37,884 nt of DNA, from contig JAAYNX010000253.1 of NCBI GenBank assembly GCA_012520615.1, positions 1-37,884 on the forward strand, given 5' to 3'. The DNA comes from Clostridiaceae bacterium. GTDB taxonomy: Bacteria; Bacillota; Clostridia; DSM-8532. Shown piece by piece: positions 22,936-31,142 of this stretch. The notes under the pieces were generated by a model. It saw only the letters and a list, made by a program, of their open reading frames with translations. It was not told the DNA's origin and made no database searches. The position numbers and the translations under genes were made by a program. The stretch's first letter is position 1, and every line of letters starts with the position of its first letter.

Positions 22936-24669
22936 ATGAATTACAAAGAAATGTATAATCAATGGATTGAGAATCCTTATTATGATGAAGAAACTAAAGC
23001 GGAGCTATTAGCAATTAAAGATAATGAAAAGGAAATCGAAGACCGCTTTTACAAAGAGTTGGAATTTGGAACAGGCGGTATGCGCGGTATAATAGGGGCA
23101 GGAACCAATAGGATGAATAGATATACAGTTCGTAAGGCTGCTCAGGGGCTTGCTAATTTTGTAAAGAATCAAGGGCAAAACGAAAAGGGAGTTGCTGTTG
23201 CATATGATTCCCGTCATTGTTCTTATGAATTCGCTCTCGAAACTGCTTTAGTTATGGCATGTAATAATATAAAAACATTTCTTTTTGATGAACTTAGGCC
23301 GACGCCTGAACTTTCTTTTGCCGTAAGGCATTTGGGCTGTGCTGCGGGAGTTGTAATTACAGCAAGCCATAATCCAAAGGAATACAACGGGTTTAAAGCA
23401 TATGGCAGCGACGGTTGTCAGCTTCCTCCCAAGGAATCTGATGAAGTCATTAAGGAAGTAGAGGCTATTAAGGATATATCCGAAATTCGTTGCATGTCAA
23501 AAGATGAAGCTATAGAAAAAGGTTTAGTCCAGATAATAGGAAAAGAAGTTGATGATGCATATATAAATGCGGTAAAGATGTCATCTATAAACCCGGAATT
23601 ATGTAGAGAACATGGAAAAGATACTAAGATAATATACACCCCTATCCATGGGTCAGGGAATAAGCCTGTTAGAAGGGTTCTAAAAGAGATAGGCTTTGAG
23701 AAGGTTTTAGTTGTAAAGGAACAAGAATTGCCAGATTCAAATTTTTCTACGGTAAAGTACCCTAATCCTGAAGAAAAAGCAGTATTCAATTTAGCTATGC
23801 AAATGGCGAAAAAAGAAGATGTGGATGTGATTATCGGTACAGATCCTGATGCGGATCGTGTAGGTGTTGTTGTAAAAGATGATAAAGGTGAATTTATAAC
23901 TCTAACCGGTAACCAAACCGGATGCCTGCTGTTGGAATATATTCTTTCTCAGAAGCAAGCAAAAGGTGACTTGCCGAAAAACGCCTTTGTAGTTAAGACT
24001 ATTGTATCCAGTGACTTGGCAAGAAAGATAGCCGAGAACTACGAAGTAGAGATTATGGATGTACTTACGGGCTTTAAATTTATAGGTGAGAAGATTAAAT
24101 TATTGGATGATACAGGTAAGAAAAAATTTATTTTTGGATTCGAAGAAAGTTATGGATATCTTACCGGGACTTATGCCCGGGATAAGGATGCTGTTGTTGC
24201 TTCCATGCTAGTAGCGGAAGTTTACGCTTGGTACAAATCTAGAGGCATGAATCTCTATCAGGGCCTTTTAGAACTCTTTAATAAATATGGGTATGTAAAA
24301 GAGGATGTTGATGCCTTTACATTGAAGGGTAAAGAAGGTCTTGAAAAGATTAATGCCGCTATGGAATCGCTCAGAAGCATGGATATCAGGAAAATCGGAG
24401 AAAAAGATGTTTATGTAATTTCCGATTACAAAAAGCAGATAAAGAGAAATGTTAAAACTAACGAAGATTTTAAGATTATTCTACCGGAATCCAATGTGCT
24501 TCACTATACTTTGAATCCCGGAACTTGGTTTTGTATAAGGCCTTCGGGCACCGAGCCAAAAATAAAAATCTATTACGGTGTATCGTCGGAATCCCTTGAT
24601 GGTGCCAAGAAAGAACTTGATGTTCTGAGGCAGGGTGTTATGTCGATTATCAAGCCATTATTGGAATGA
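22936..24669 (+). CDS. Phospho-sugar mutase (alpha-phosphoglucomutase / phosphomannomutase, PgcA-like)
   Basis: The 577-residue enzyme has all four domains of the alpha-D-phosphohexomutase family: phosphoserine loop TASHNPKEYNG with S144, magnesium loop DPDADR (D303, D305, D307), sugar-specificity loop GFEESYGYL and phosphate-binding loop RPSGTEPKIKIYY. Length and N-terminus (YNQWIENPYYDEETKAEL) match PgcA/YhxB of Bacillus, which interconverts glucose-1- and glucose-6-phosphate for envelope sugars. Exact sugar is inferred. CGGAGGG precedes the ATG 34 bases after spoVS, so it may be expressed from the rny promoter. Confidence 0.94.
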   Translation: MNYKEMYNQWIENPYYDEETKAELLAIKDNEKEIEDRFYKELEFGTGGMRGIIGAGTNRMNRYTVRKAAQGLANFVKNQGQNEKGVAVAYDSRHCSYEFALETALVMACNNIKTFLFDELRPTPELSFAVRHLGCAAGVVITASHNPKEYNGFKAYGSDGCQLPPKESDEVIKEVEAIKDISEIRCMSKDEAIEKGLVQIIGKEVDDAYINAVKMSSINPELCREHGKDTKIIYTPIHGSGNKPVRRVLKEIGFEKVLVVKEQELPDSNFSTVKYPNPEEKAVFNLAMQMAKKEDVDVIIGTDPDADRVGVVVKDDKGEFITLTGNQTGCLLLEYILSQKQAKGDLPKNAFVVKTIVSSDLARKIAENYEVEIMDVLTGFKFIGEKIKLLDDTGKKKFIFGFEESYGYLTGTYARDKDAVVASMLVAEVYAWYKSRGMNLYQGLLELFNKYGYVKEDVDAFTLKGKEGLEKINAAMESLRSMDIRKIGEKDVYVISDYKKQIKRNVKTNEDFKIILPESNVLHYTLNPGTWFCIRPSGTEPKIKIYYGVSSESLDGAKKELDVLRQGVMSIIKPLLE

Positions 24670-24676
24670 AATAATC

Positions 24677-24704
24677 TAAACTTTTATTCAATAAAAGCCG
24701 ATAG
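24677..24704 (+). promoter_or_regulatory. Sigma-D (sigma-28) type promoter of the HD-GYP gene
   Basis: TAAA (24677-24680), 16 bases, then GCCGATAG (24697-24704). The Bacillus sigma-D consensus is TAAA, 14-16 bases, GCCGATAT, so 11 of 12 defined bases match. Transcription would start near 24711, about 100 bases before the GTG. No sigma-A promoter is obvious in this gap. Confidence 0.6.
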
Positions 24705-24812
24705 AAATTTAAAGGCTAATTAAAGTATGGCCATATTTTATGGATTTCAAAAACTTTTTTATTAGTGTATTACATTTAAAACTATTTTATATGTTTCGGA
24801 GGGAATATCTCT

Positions 24813-25877
24813 GTGAGAAAAGTCAGCCTGGAAAGAGTTAGAGCAGGTGTTCGTGTTGCACGTACCATACAGTCATTGGATGGTATTATTCTCTTATCCG
24901 CAGGCGCTGAACTCACAAATGAGAAAATCGATCAGTTAAAGCATTACAATATTACCGAAATATACATCGAAGACGAACTATCTAGGGGCATTCCTGTTAC
25001 TGAAATTGTAAAAGAAGAAATTATAACCGATGTAAAGGCTCAAATAAAAACAATTATGACCACGCCGTCCTTAAGAATATCTGTGGACGGCAAAAAGGTC
25101 ATGGAAATGGTTGAAAACTTATTATCCAACCTGCTAAAAAGTGAATTTATTATAATGAATCTGTCCGACATTCGCTCGGTGGATGACTATACATTTTCTC
25201 ATAGCGTAAACGTCTGCATTATGTCCTTAATAACCGGTATTGTAATGGGAATTAAAGGAGAGGCTTTAAAAGAATTGGGCGTTGGGGCCCTTCTTCATGA
25301 TATCGGCAAGGTAATGATAGACGACGAAATTCTTCAAAAACCTACAAATCTTACAATCAATGAATTTGATGAAGTTAAGAAGCACACGGTATACGGCTAT
25401 GAAATATTAAAAAATTCCAAGGATGTCAGTTCGACAGCGCAAATAATTGCTTTATCTCACCATGAGCGCAAGGATGGAAGCGGGTACCCATATAATCTGA
25501 AGAATAACGATATACCTGTTCCTGCACGGATAGTTGCCATAGCTGATGTATATGATGCACTGACCACAAACAGAATATATCGTAAAAAGATGCTTCCCCA
25601 TGAGGTTGTAGACTATATGTGCTCGCTTAGCAACAAGCATTTCGATAAAATAGCACTTGATGCCTTTATAAGCCATATTGCCAATTACCCTGTTGGAACT
25701 GCGGTTGTGCTTAATTCGGGCGAAAAAGGACTTGTTGCTAAGTATAATAAGAATTTTCCTAACCGGCCTGTTATAAGAGTTGTGATTGATGAAAATGGGA
25801 AAATGCTTGTTAAGCCCAAAGAAATAGATTTATTCAGAAGACCCGAGTATCGGATAGTAGATATATGGGATATTTAA
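24813..25877 (+). CDS. HD-GYP domain cyclic-di-GMP phosphodiesterase
   Basis: The 354-residue protein has a small N-terminal region (1-60) seen in many HD-GYP proteins (GVRVARTIQSLDGIILLSAGA), no membrane span, then the HD-GYP domain: HSVNVC, LLHDIGK (H162, D163), HTVYGYEIL, HHERKDGSGYP (216-226) and ARIVAIADVYDALTTNR. The metal ligands and the GYP triad are intact, so it should hydrolyse c-di-GMP. The last 70 residues form a small beta-rich domain. GTG start with CGGAGGG upstream. The sigma-D-like promoter suggests control with motility genes. A strong terminator follows, so it is monocistronic. Confidence 0.94.
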   Translation: MRKVSLERVRAGVRVARTIQSLDGIILLSAGAELTNEKIDQLKHYNITEIYIEDELSRGIPVTEIVKEEIITDVKAQIKTIMTTPSLRISVDGKKVMEMVENLLSNLLKSEFIIMNLSDIRSVDDYTFSHSVNVCIMSLITGIVMGIKGEALKELGVGALLHDIGKVMIDDEILQKPTNLTINEFDEVKKHTVYGYEILKNSKDVSSTAQIIALSHHERKDGSGYPYNLKNNDIPVPARIVAIADVYDALTTNRIYRKKMLPHEVVDYMCSLSNKHFDKIALDAFISHIANYPVGTAVVLNSGEKGLVAKYNKNFPNRPVIRVVIDENGKMLVKPKEIDLFRRPEYRIVDIWDI

Positions 25878-25892
25878 TGCGCGAGTAGTAAG

Positions 25893-25918
25893 TGCGGGTT
25901 TATAACTCGCATTTTTTT
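25893..25918 (+). terminator. Terminator of the HD-GYP gene
   Basis: TGCGGGTT and AACTCGCA (one G-U) form an 8-bp stem with a TAT loop, followed by TTTTTTT. Confidence 0.9.
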
Positions 25919-26002
25919 ATGTAAAAATAAAAAAATTATGTCATTATTTCAACTATCGTGTACAATGAATATAATACTTTAAAGTGATTTAAGGGGGCAA
26001 AG

Positions 26003-26962
26003 ATGAAATTTGAAGGAATAAAAATATCCGATTTAGTGCCTGGTGAGAACATTAATGGGATATTTCTGCTAAGAAGTGCTGAACTAAAGCTATCATCCAA
26101 TAAAAAGAACTATCTTGATATTGTTTTTACCGATAGTACCGGAAATGTGCCAGCCAAGTGGTGGGATGCAAATGAGGCGGATTATACTTCTTTAATTCAA
26201 AATAAGCTTTACTACGTGAATGCCAGGGTTGACTTATGGAAGGATTCGTTGCAACTTACTCTTAATAAGATTAAGCTTGCTGATGACGAGGATCAAAAGC
26301 AAATTGCGGATTATGTCCCGGCAGCTCCGCTTTCACCTGAGAGTATGCTAGAAGAGATATACCTATTTGCATCGAAGATTAAAAATGCTGAAATCCGTTC
26401 GGTGGTTATGAGTATCCTTGATAAAAAAGAAGAAAAGCTCATGTATTACCCTGCGGCTAAAAGCCTTCATCATTCAATCAGAAGCGGACTTCTCTATCAT
26501 ATAGTGCGTATGCTTCGATGCGGAGAAGTACTTTGCAAAGTATATGAAGGTGTTAACACAGACTTGGTTTTTGCAGGCGTTATTCTTCACGATTTGGCCA
26601 AAATCGGAGAACTTTCCAGCAATGAATTGGGAATTGCCGAATACTCCAAACAAGGGCAATTTCTTGGGCATATTATCATGGGGGTAGAGGAGCTGGACAG
26701 AGCCGGAAAATTGGTTGGTGCTTCTGAAGAAACCATGTTGCTATTAAAACACATGATAGTTAGCCACCATTATGAAGCTGATTATGGAAGCCCTAAAAAA
26801 CCATTGTTCTTAGAGGCAGAATTATTACACTATATTGACATGATAGATGCCAGAGTTTATGACTTTCAGAATGCAACGAAAGAGATTGAGCCTGGACAAT
26901 TTTCTGAACCGGTATGGTCACTGGATAGAAGATGCGTGTATAAAGTGGATCTACATGAATAA
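26003..26962 (+). CDS. YhaM-like 3'-5' exoribonuclease (OB fold plus HD domain)
   Basis: The 319-residue protein has an N-terminal OB-fold (about 10-95; FLLRSAELKLSSNKKNYLDI, VPAKWWDA) and an HD domain with SLHHSIRSGLLYHIVRML, VILHDLAKIGEL (H196, D197), GHIIMGVEEL, MIVSHHYEADYGSPKKP and HYIDMIDARVYDF. This is the YhaM/CBF1 layout: a 3'-5' exonuclease active on RNA and single-stranded DNA in Bacillota. AAGGGGGC precedes the ATG. It lies between the HD-GYP terminator and the PIN-PhoH gene, both RNA-processing enzymes. Confidence 0.9.
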   Translation: MKFEGIKISDLVPGENINGIFLLRSAELKLSSNKKNYLDIVFTDSTGNVPAKWWDANEADYTSLIQNKLYYVNARVDLWKDSLQLTLNKIKLADDEDQKQIADYVPAAPLSPESMLEEIYLFASKIKNAEIRSVVMSILDKKEEKLMYYPAAKSLHHSIRSGLLYHIVRMLRCGEVLCKVYEGVNTDLVFAGVILHDLAKIGELSSNELGIAEYSKQGQFLGHIIMGVEELDRAGKLVGASEETMLLLKHMIVSHHYEADYGSPKKPLFLEAELLHYIDMIDARVYDFQNATKEIEPGQFSEPVWSLDRRCVYKVDLHE

Positions 26963-27051
26963 AAGCAGATGTTGTTTTCTCGCTTTAAGTTGAAGTTTCA
27001 AGGCAGGTAGGCATAGGATAAATACTAAAGAATACTTTTTGGAGGTTTTTT

Positions 27052-28419
27052 ATGGTAAAAAACTACATTTTAGATACCAATGTCATAATTCACGATCCCT
27101 ATTGCTTCTATAATTTTGAGGATAACAATATAATTCTCCCAATAGTTGCCATTGAGGAATTAGACAATATTAAGAACCGTGAAGGAATGGTAGGCTACCA
27201 TGCAAGAATGGCAGCAAGAGAAATAAATGCCTTGAGAGAAAGAGGAAATCTTGAGCAAGGTATTAAAACCGATGGCGGTGGTACTATCCGTGTTGAAATG
27301 AATCATATGGATATGGCCTGCATCCCCATAGGTATTGATACAAATAAAAACGATACCCGTATTCTGGCAATGACAAAAAACCTCCAGAACGAATACAAAG
27401 ATATGCCGACAATACTTGTCACAAAGGATGTTTATATGGCTATTAAAGCCGATTCCTTTGGAATTGAGGTTCAGGATTATAGTAATGACAAGATAAAAAG
27501 TGATGAAGTATATTCCGGCTATATAGATATTTACACATCTTCAGAAAATATTAATTTTGTTTACAAAGGCGGTCTTTCTCCCGAAGCGTTAAAGCTTGAG
27601 GAACCTTTAATCCCTAACCAATTTCTATACATCACCAGCACTGATGATGATAATCACAAGGTTGTAGCACGTTTTGACGGAAAGAATATCGTACCTCTAA
27701 AATATGCTAAGAGCAGTGCGTGGGGCTTAACCCCCATAAATATGGAGCAAAAGATGGCCTTTGAGTTGCTCATGGACAAAGACATTCCTTTTGTGACAAT
27801 TACAGGTGGAGCTGGCTCAGGAAAAACTATTTTGGCCACGGCAGTAGCTTTAGAAAAAGTAATTGAACAAGGGGAATACAGTAAGATAGTGTTTGTAAGG
27901 CCAACTGTTGCGGCAGGGAATGATATCGGTTATTTACCTGGCAACGAAGAGGAAAAACTTAGACCATGGATGGGAAGCTTTTATGATGCCATTGGTAACC
28001 TTATGAATGCCAAGATAGGTAGCGGAGAAAGCGCGAAACACAGCCGTAGTACCGGAAAACCTGAGTTCTCGGTAGATAATTTTATAGAAACATATAGAAT
28101 GAGGGGCGTAATAGAAACCAAAACCTTTACATATATGAGAGGGCGTACCTTAAGTGATGCAATTGTTATAGTAGATGAAGCACAGGAACTTACCCCTCAT
28201 CTTGCGAAACTAATGCTTACCCGTGCCGGGTTTGGCTCAAAGTTTGTTTTTATTGGAGATCCTACTGATAACCAAATAGATAACGTTCTTGTTGATGCTA
28301 AGAGCAACGGCTTGGTATATACTGTCGAAAAAATGAAGCAATTCCAGATTACCGGGCATGTAGCATTAAAGCAGGTCGAGCGAAGCCAATTGGCGAGAAT
28401 TGCGGAACGATATATGTAG
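27052..28419 (+). CDS. PIN-PhoH fusion protein (PhoH2 type)
   Basis: The 455-residue protein joins an N-terminal PIN nuclease domain (1-135; D8 in YILDTNVIIHD, E35/E36 in IVAIEELDNI, D-containing NKNDTRILAM) to a C-terminal PhoH ATPase (about 225-450) with Walker A GGAGSGKT (252-259) and Walker B VIVDEAQEL (D375, E376), then FIGDPTDNQID. PhoH2 proteins studied in mycobacteria unwind and cut RNA. Here PIN and PhoH are intact and complete, similar to YlaK of Bacillus, which I recall as having this fusion. GGAGG precedes the ATG. It follows the YhaM-like gene by 89 bases. Confidence 0.94.
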   Translation: MVKNYILDTNVIIHDPYCFYNFEDNNIILPIVAIEELDNIKNREGMVGYHARMAAREINALRERGNLEQGIKTDGGGTIRVEMNHMDMACIPIGIDTNKNDTRILAMTKNLQNEYKDMPTILVTKDVYMAIKADSFGIEVQDYSNDKIKSDEVYSGYIDIYTSSENINFVYKGGLSPEALKLEEPLIPNQFLYITSTDDDNHKVVARFDGKNIVPLKYAKSSAWGLTPINMEQKMAFELLMDKDIPFVTITGGAGSGKTILATAVALEKVIEQGEYSKIVFVRPTVAAGNDIGYLPGNEEEKLRPWMGSFYDAIGNLMNAKIGSGESAKHSRSTGKPEFSVDNFIETYRMRGVIETKTFTYMRGRTLSDAIVIVDEAQELTPHLAKLMLTRAGFGSKFVFIGDPTDNQIDNVLVDAKSNGLVYTVEKMKQFQITGHVALKQVERSQLARIAERYM

Positions 28420-28437
28420 TTGCCGGAATATATCGAA

Positions 28438-28466
28438 TTGTTGTATCAACATAAAAATGTTATACT
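28438..28466 (+). promoter_or_regulatory. Possible promoter of the GNAT-like gene
   Basis: TTGTTG and TATACT are 17 bases apart. The -10 matches 5/6 but the -35 only 3/6. It would start transcription about 35 bases before the ATG. Confidence 0.35.
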
Positions 28467-28507
28467 TTTAGCTGTGAAATGCTAGGTTATACTTAAGGAG
28501 AACTGCA

Positions 28508-29650
28508 ATGGTACAAATAGTACAAGTTAAGAACAAGCGACAGTTAGATAGTTTTATTAAATTCCCATTTAAGTTATATAAAAATAACCCATACTGGGTA
28601 CCACCCCTTATATCAGATGAAAAATTTACTCTTGATAAAAATAAAAATCCGGCATTTGAATTCAGCGATGCAGAACTTTGGCTGGCATATAAGGATGGCA
28701 AGGTTGTGGGACGTATCGCAGGAATTATCAGTCATAGTTACATAAATAAATGGGGTAACCGGCATGCCCGCTTCGGCTGGATTGACTTTATCGATGACAT
28801 TGATGTTTCTAAAGCCCTACTTGATACGGTAGAAAAGTGGGCAAAGGAAAACGGGATGGAAGGTGTTCACGGCCCGTTGGGATTTTGTGATTTGGATAAG
28901 GAAGGAATGCTGATAGAAGGCTTTGAAGAACTTGGCACTTTTATCACTATATACAACTACCCATACTATATGAAGCACATGGAAGCTTTAGGCTATGTGA
29001 AGGACGCTGAATGGATAGAAATTGACATAACCCTGTCAAATGATGATTCAATTAAAAAGATAGCTGCCCTTTCACAAAAAGCAAAAGAAAAATATGGTTT
29101 AAGCGTTGTTCCTTTAAAGAGAAACAAAGATGTTATCCCGTACGTTAAGGAGATATTTGATTTACTGAACCAAGGCTATGGGCATCTTTACGGCGTGGTA
29201 CCCATTACCGCGAAACAGGTTGAATGCTATGTGAAGCAATTTTTTTCTTTTTTAAATATCGATTATATTTGCATTGTAAAAAGCGAGGACGGACGAATAG
29301 CCGGTTTTGGAATTATTATGCCATCACTTTCAAAAGCGGCTCAAAAGAGCAAAGGTCGCCTTTTCCCAACTGGGTTTATTCACTTTTTGAAAGCTATTAA
29401 AAAGAATGATACACTAGACTTGTATCTTGTTGCAATAAGGCCCGAACTACGATCAAAAGGAGTTCCTTACGTTTTATTGGACGACCTTACCCAAGCGGCA
29501 TTGAAAAATGGAGTAGTCCGAGCAATTGCTTCACCCGAATTGGAAACCAATCATGCGGTTCAATCCATGTGGAGAAGTTATGAGACCCGCATTCATCGAA
29601 GAAGGAGATGTTACCTCAAATTGCTGGATACATCTTCGTCAGACAAGTGA
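28508..29650 (+). CDS. GNAT-like N-acetyltransferase family protein
   Basis: The 380-residue protein belongs to a large, poorly studied group of GNAT-fold proteins in Clostridia and Bacteroidota. Recognisable parts are the N-terminal FIKFPFKLYKNNPYWVPPL, ELWLAYKDGKVVGRIAGI (a GNAT beta-strand pair), FGWIDFIDD, the middle segment GPLGFCDLDKEGMLIEGFEE and YNYPYYMKHMEALGY, and a second GNAT-like half with IAGFGIIMPSLSKA and LYLVAIRPELRSKG. The last resembles an acetyl-CoA pyrophosphate loop but lacks the classic QxxGxG/A, so activity is uncertain. Substrate unknown. AAGGAG precedes the ATG; NfeD follows after 60 bases. Confidence 0.75.
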   Translation: MVQIVQVKNKRQLDSFIKFPFKLYKNNPYWVPPLISDEKFTLDKNKNPAFEFSDAELWLAYKDGKVVGRIAGIISHSYINKWGNRHARFGWIDFIDDIDVSKALLDTVEKWAKENGMEGVHGPLGFCDLDKEGMLIEGFEELGTFITIYNYPYYMKHMEALGYVKDAEWIEIDITLSNDDSIKKIAALSQKAKEKYGLSVVPLKRNKDVIPYVKEIFDLLNQGYGHLYGVVPITAKQVECYVKQFFSFLNIDYICIVKSEDGRIAGFGIIMPSLSKAAQKSKGRLFPTGFIHFLKAIKKNDTLDLYLVAIRPELRSKGVPYVLLDDLTQAALKNGVVRAIASPELETNHAVQSMWRSYETRIHRRRRCYLKLLDTSSSDK

Positions 29651-29710
29651 GAATCATAATTGTATTAATAATTTAGTAACATATTAGAGACCATTAAAGG
29701 AGGCTGTATT

Positions 29711-30148
29711 ATGGAAAGTTTTTATGTATACACTTGGCTTGGGCTAATTGTGCTTCTTATTGCCATAGAGGCAGCCACAGTGAGCCTTACTACAATATGG
29801 CTGGCTGGTGGCGCTATTGTTGCTTTTGTATTTTCACTGTTTAACTTGCCATTGTGGACACAAATAACGGCGTTTCTAGCTACTTCAATTTTACTTCTAG
29901 TATATACCCGACCAATTGCCTTAAAATATTTTAAGGTAGGAATACAGAGGACTAATACTGATGCTCTAATAGGAGAAACCGGCTTAGTAATTATGGATAT
30001 TTCCGAGTATAAAGCAGGGCAGGTTAAGGTTAGAGGTCAGATATGGACTGCTGTAAGTGAATCGGGTGATTCTATACAAACGGGTACGGAAGTATTAATA
30101 GTAGCTATTGAGGGTGTAAAACTTGTAGTTAAAGCATCAGTTGATTAA
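29711..30148 (+). CDS. Short NfeD-family membrane protein
   Basis: The 145-residue protein has three or four membrane helices (about 5-75) and a C-terminal OB-fold beta barrel (about 80-145; LIGETGLVIMDI, GQVKVRGQIWTAVSES). This is the short NfeD form that lacks the protease domain. NfeD genes are nearly always paired with an SPFH/stomatin gene, as here (27 bases to the next ATG), and the two proteins are thought to form membrane microdomain scaffolds. AAAGGAGG precedes the ATG. Confidence 0.92.
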   Translation: MESFYVYTWLGLIVLLIAIEAATVSLTTIWLAGGAIVAFVFSLFNLPLWTQITAFLATSILLLVYTRPIALKYFKVGIQRTNTDALIGETGLVIMDISEYKAGQVKVRGQIWTAVSESGDSIQTGTEVLIVAIEGVKLVVKASVD

Positions 30149-30175
30149 ATATAAAATTTTTGGAGGTATATTATT

Positions 30176-31096
30176 ATGATGGAATATGTAATTCCCGCAC
30201 TAATTGTAATCGCAATTATCATCGTTATCAGAAACATAAGAATTGTTCCCCAGGCACAGGCATTTATTATTGAAAGGTTAGGAGCATATAAGGAAACATG
30301 GGGGGTTGGTCTTCACTTTAAGATTCCGCTGATTGATAGAGTAGCAAACCGCATTTCCATAAAGGAGAAGGTATTGGATTTTCCACCTCAGCCGGTTATT
30401 ACAAAAGACAATGTCACAATGCAAATTGATACCGTCATATATTTTACCATTACTGACCCAAAACTCTATACCTATGGAGTGGAGCGGCCAATGATGGCTA
30501 TTGAAACTCTTACAGCAACGACCTTGCGTAATATTATTGGTGATTTGGAGTTGGATGAAACCTTAACATCCCGTGATACTATTAACACCCAAATGCGAAT
30601 TATATTAGATGAAGCTACTGATCCGTGGGGAATTAAGATTAATCGTGTGGAGGTTAAGAATATCATCCCTCCGACGGATATTCAGAATGCCATGGAAAAG
30701 CAGATGAGGGCAGAACGTGAAAGGCGTGAAGCAATTCTCAGAGCAGAGGGCGAAAAGACTTCAAGTATTTTGGTATCAGAAGGAAAGAAACAGTCACTTA
30801 TTCTCGAGGCTGAAGCTGAAAAAACTGCTGCTATTTTGCGGGCTGAGGCAACAAAAGAAGCAACCATTCGGGAAGCCGAGGGGCAAGCGGAAGCAATTCT
30901 CAAAGTTCAGGAGGCTACTGCTCAAGGCCTAAGAATGATCAAAGAACAGGAATTGAGTAAAGAGGTAATCGCTGTCCGCAGCCTAGAAGCTTTTGAAAAG
31001 GCCGCTGATGGGAAAGCTACAAAGATAATAATTCCGTCAGATATTCAGAACATGGCATCGTTTGTCACCTCAATCAAAGAACTGTCAAACGATTAA
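30176..31096 (+). CDS. SPFH/band 7 (paraslipin, QmcA-like) protein
   Basis: The 306-residue protein has an N-terminal membrane helix (about 3-20), an SPFH domain (QAQAFIIERLGAYKETWGVG, KEKVLDFPPQPVITKDNV, VIYFTITDPKLYTYGVERP), then a coiled coil rich in Glu-Ala repeats (about 185-260; ERERREAILRAEGEK). Paraslipins oligomerise into membrane-bound cages and partner NfeD. GGAGG precedes two adjacent ATGs (30176 and 30179), which differ by one residue. A terminator follows 11 bases after the stop, so NfeD-SPFH form an operon, possibly with the GNAT-like gene. Confidence 0.94.
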   Translation: MMEYVIPALIVIAIIIVIRNIRIVPQAQAFIIERLGAYKETWGVGLHFKIPLIDRVANRISIKEKVLDFPPQPVITKDNVTMQIDTVIYFTITDPKLYTYGVERPMMAIETLTATTLRNIIGDLELDETLTSRDTINTQMRIILDEATDPWGIKINRVEVKNIIPPTDIQNAMEKQMRAERERREAILRAEGEKTSSILVSEGKKQSLILEAEAEKTAAILRAEATKEATIREAEGQAEAILKVQEATAQGLRMIKEQELSKEVIAVRSLEAFEKAADGKATKIIIPSDIQNMASFVTSIKELSND

Positions 31097-31107
31097 TAAT
31101 AAAACGT

Positions 31108-31142
31108 AAGGGCCGATTTTTTAAGAAGTCGGTCCTTTTTTT
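31108..31142 (+). terminator. Terminator of the NfeD-SPFH operon, overlapping the sulP 3' end
   Basis: AAGGGCCGA (31108-31116) and TCGGTCCTT (31129-31137) pair with one G-U, followed by a T tract to 31142. The right half of the hairpin encodes the last codons and stop of the convergent SulP gene. Confidence 0.9.
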
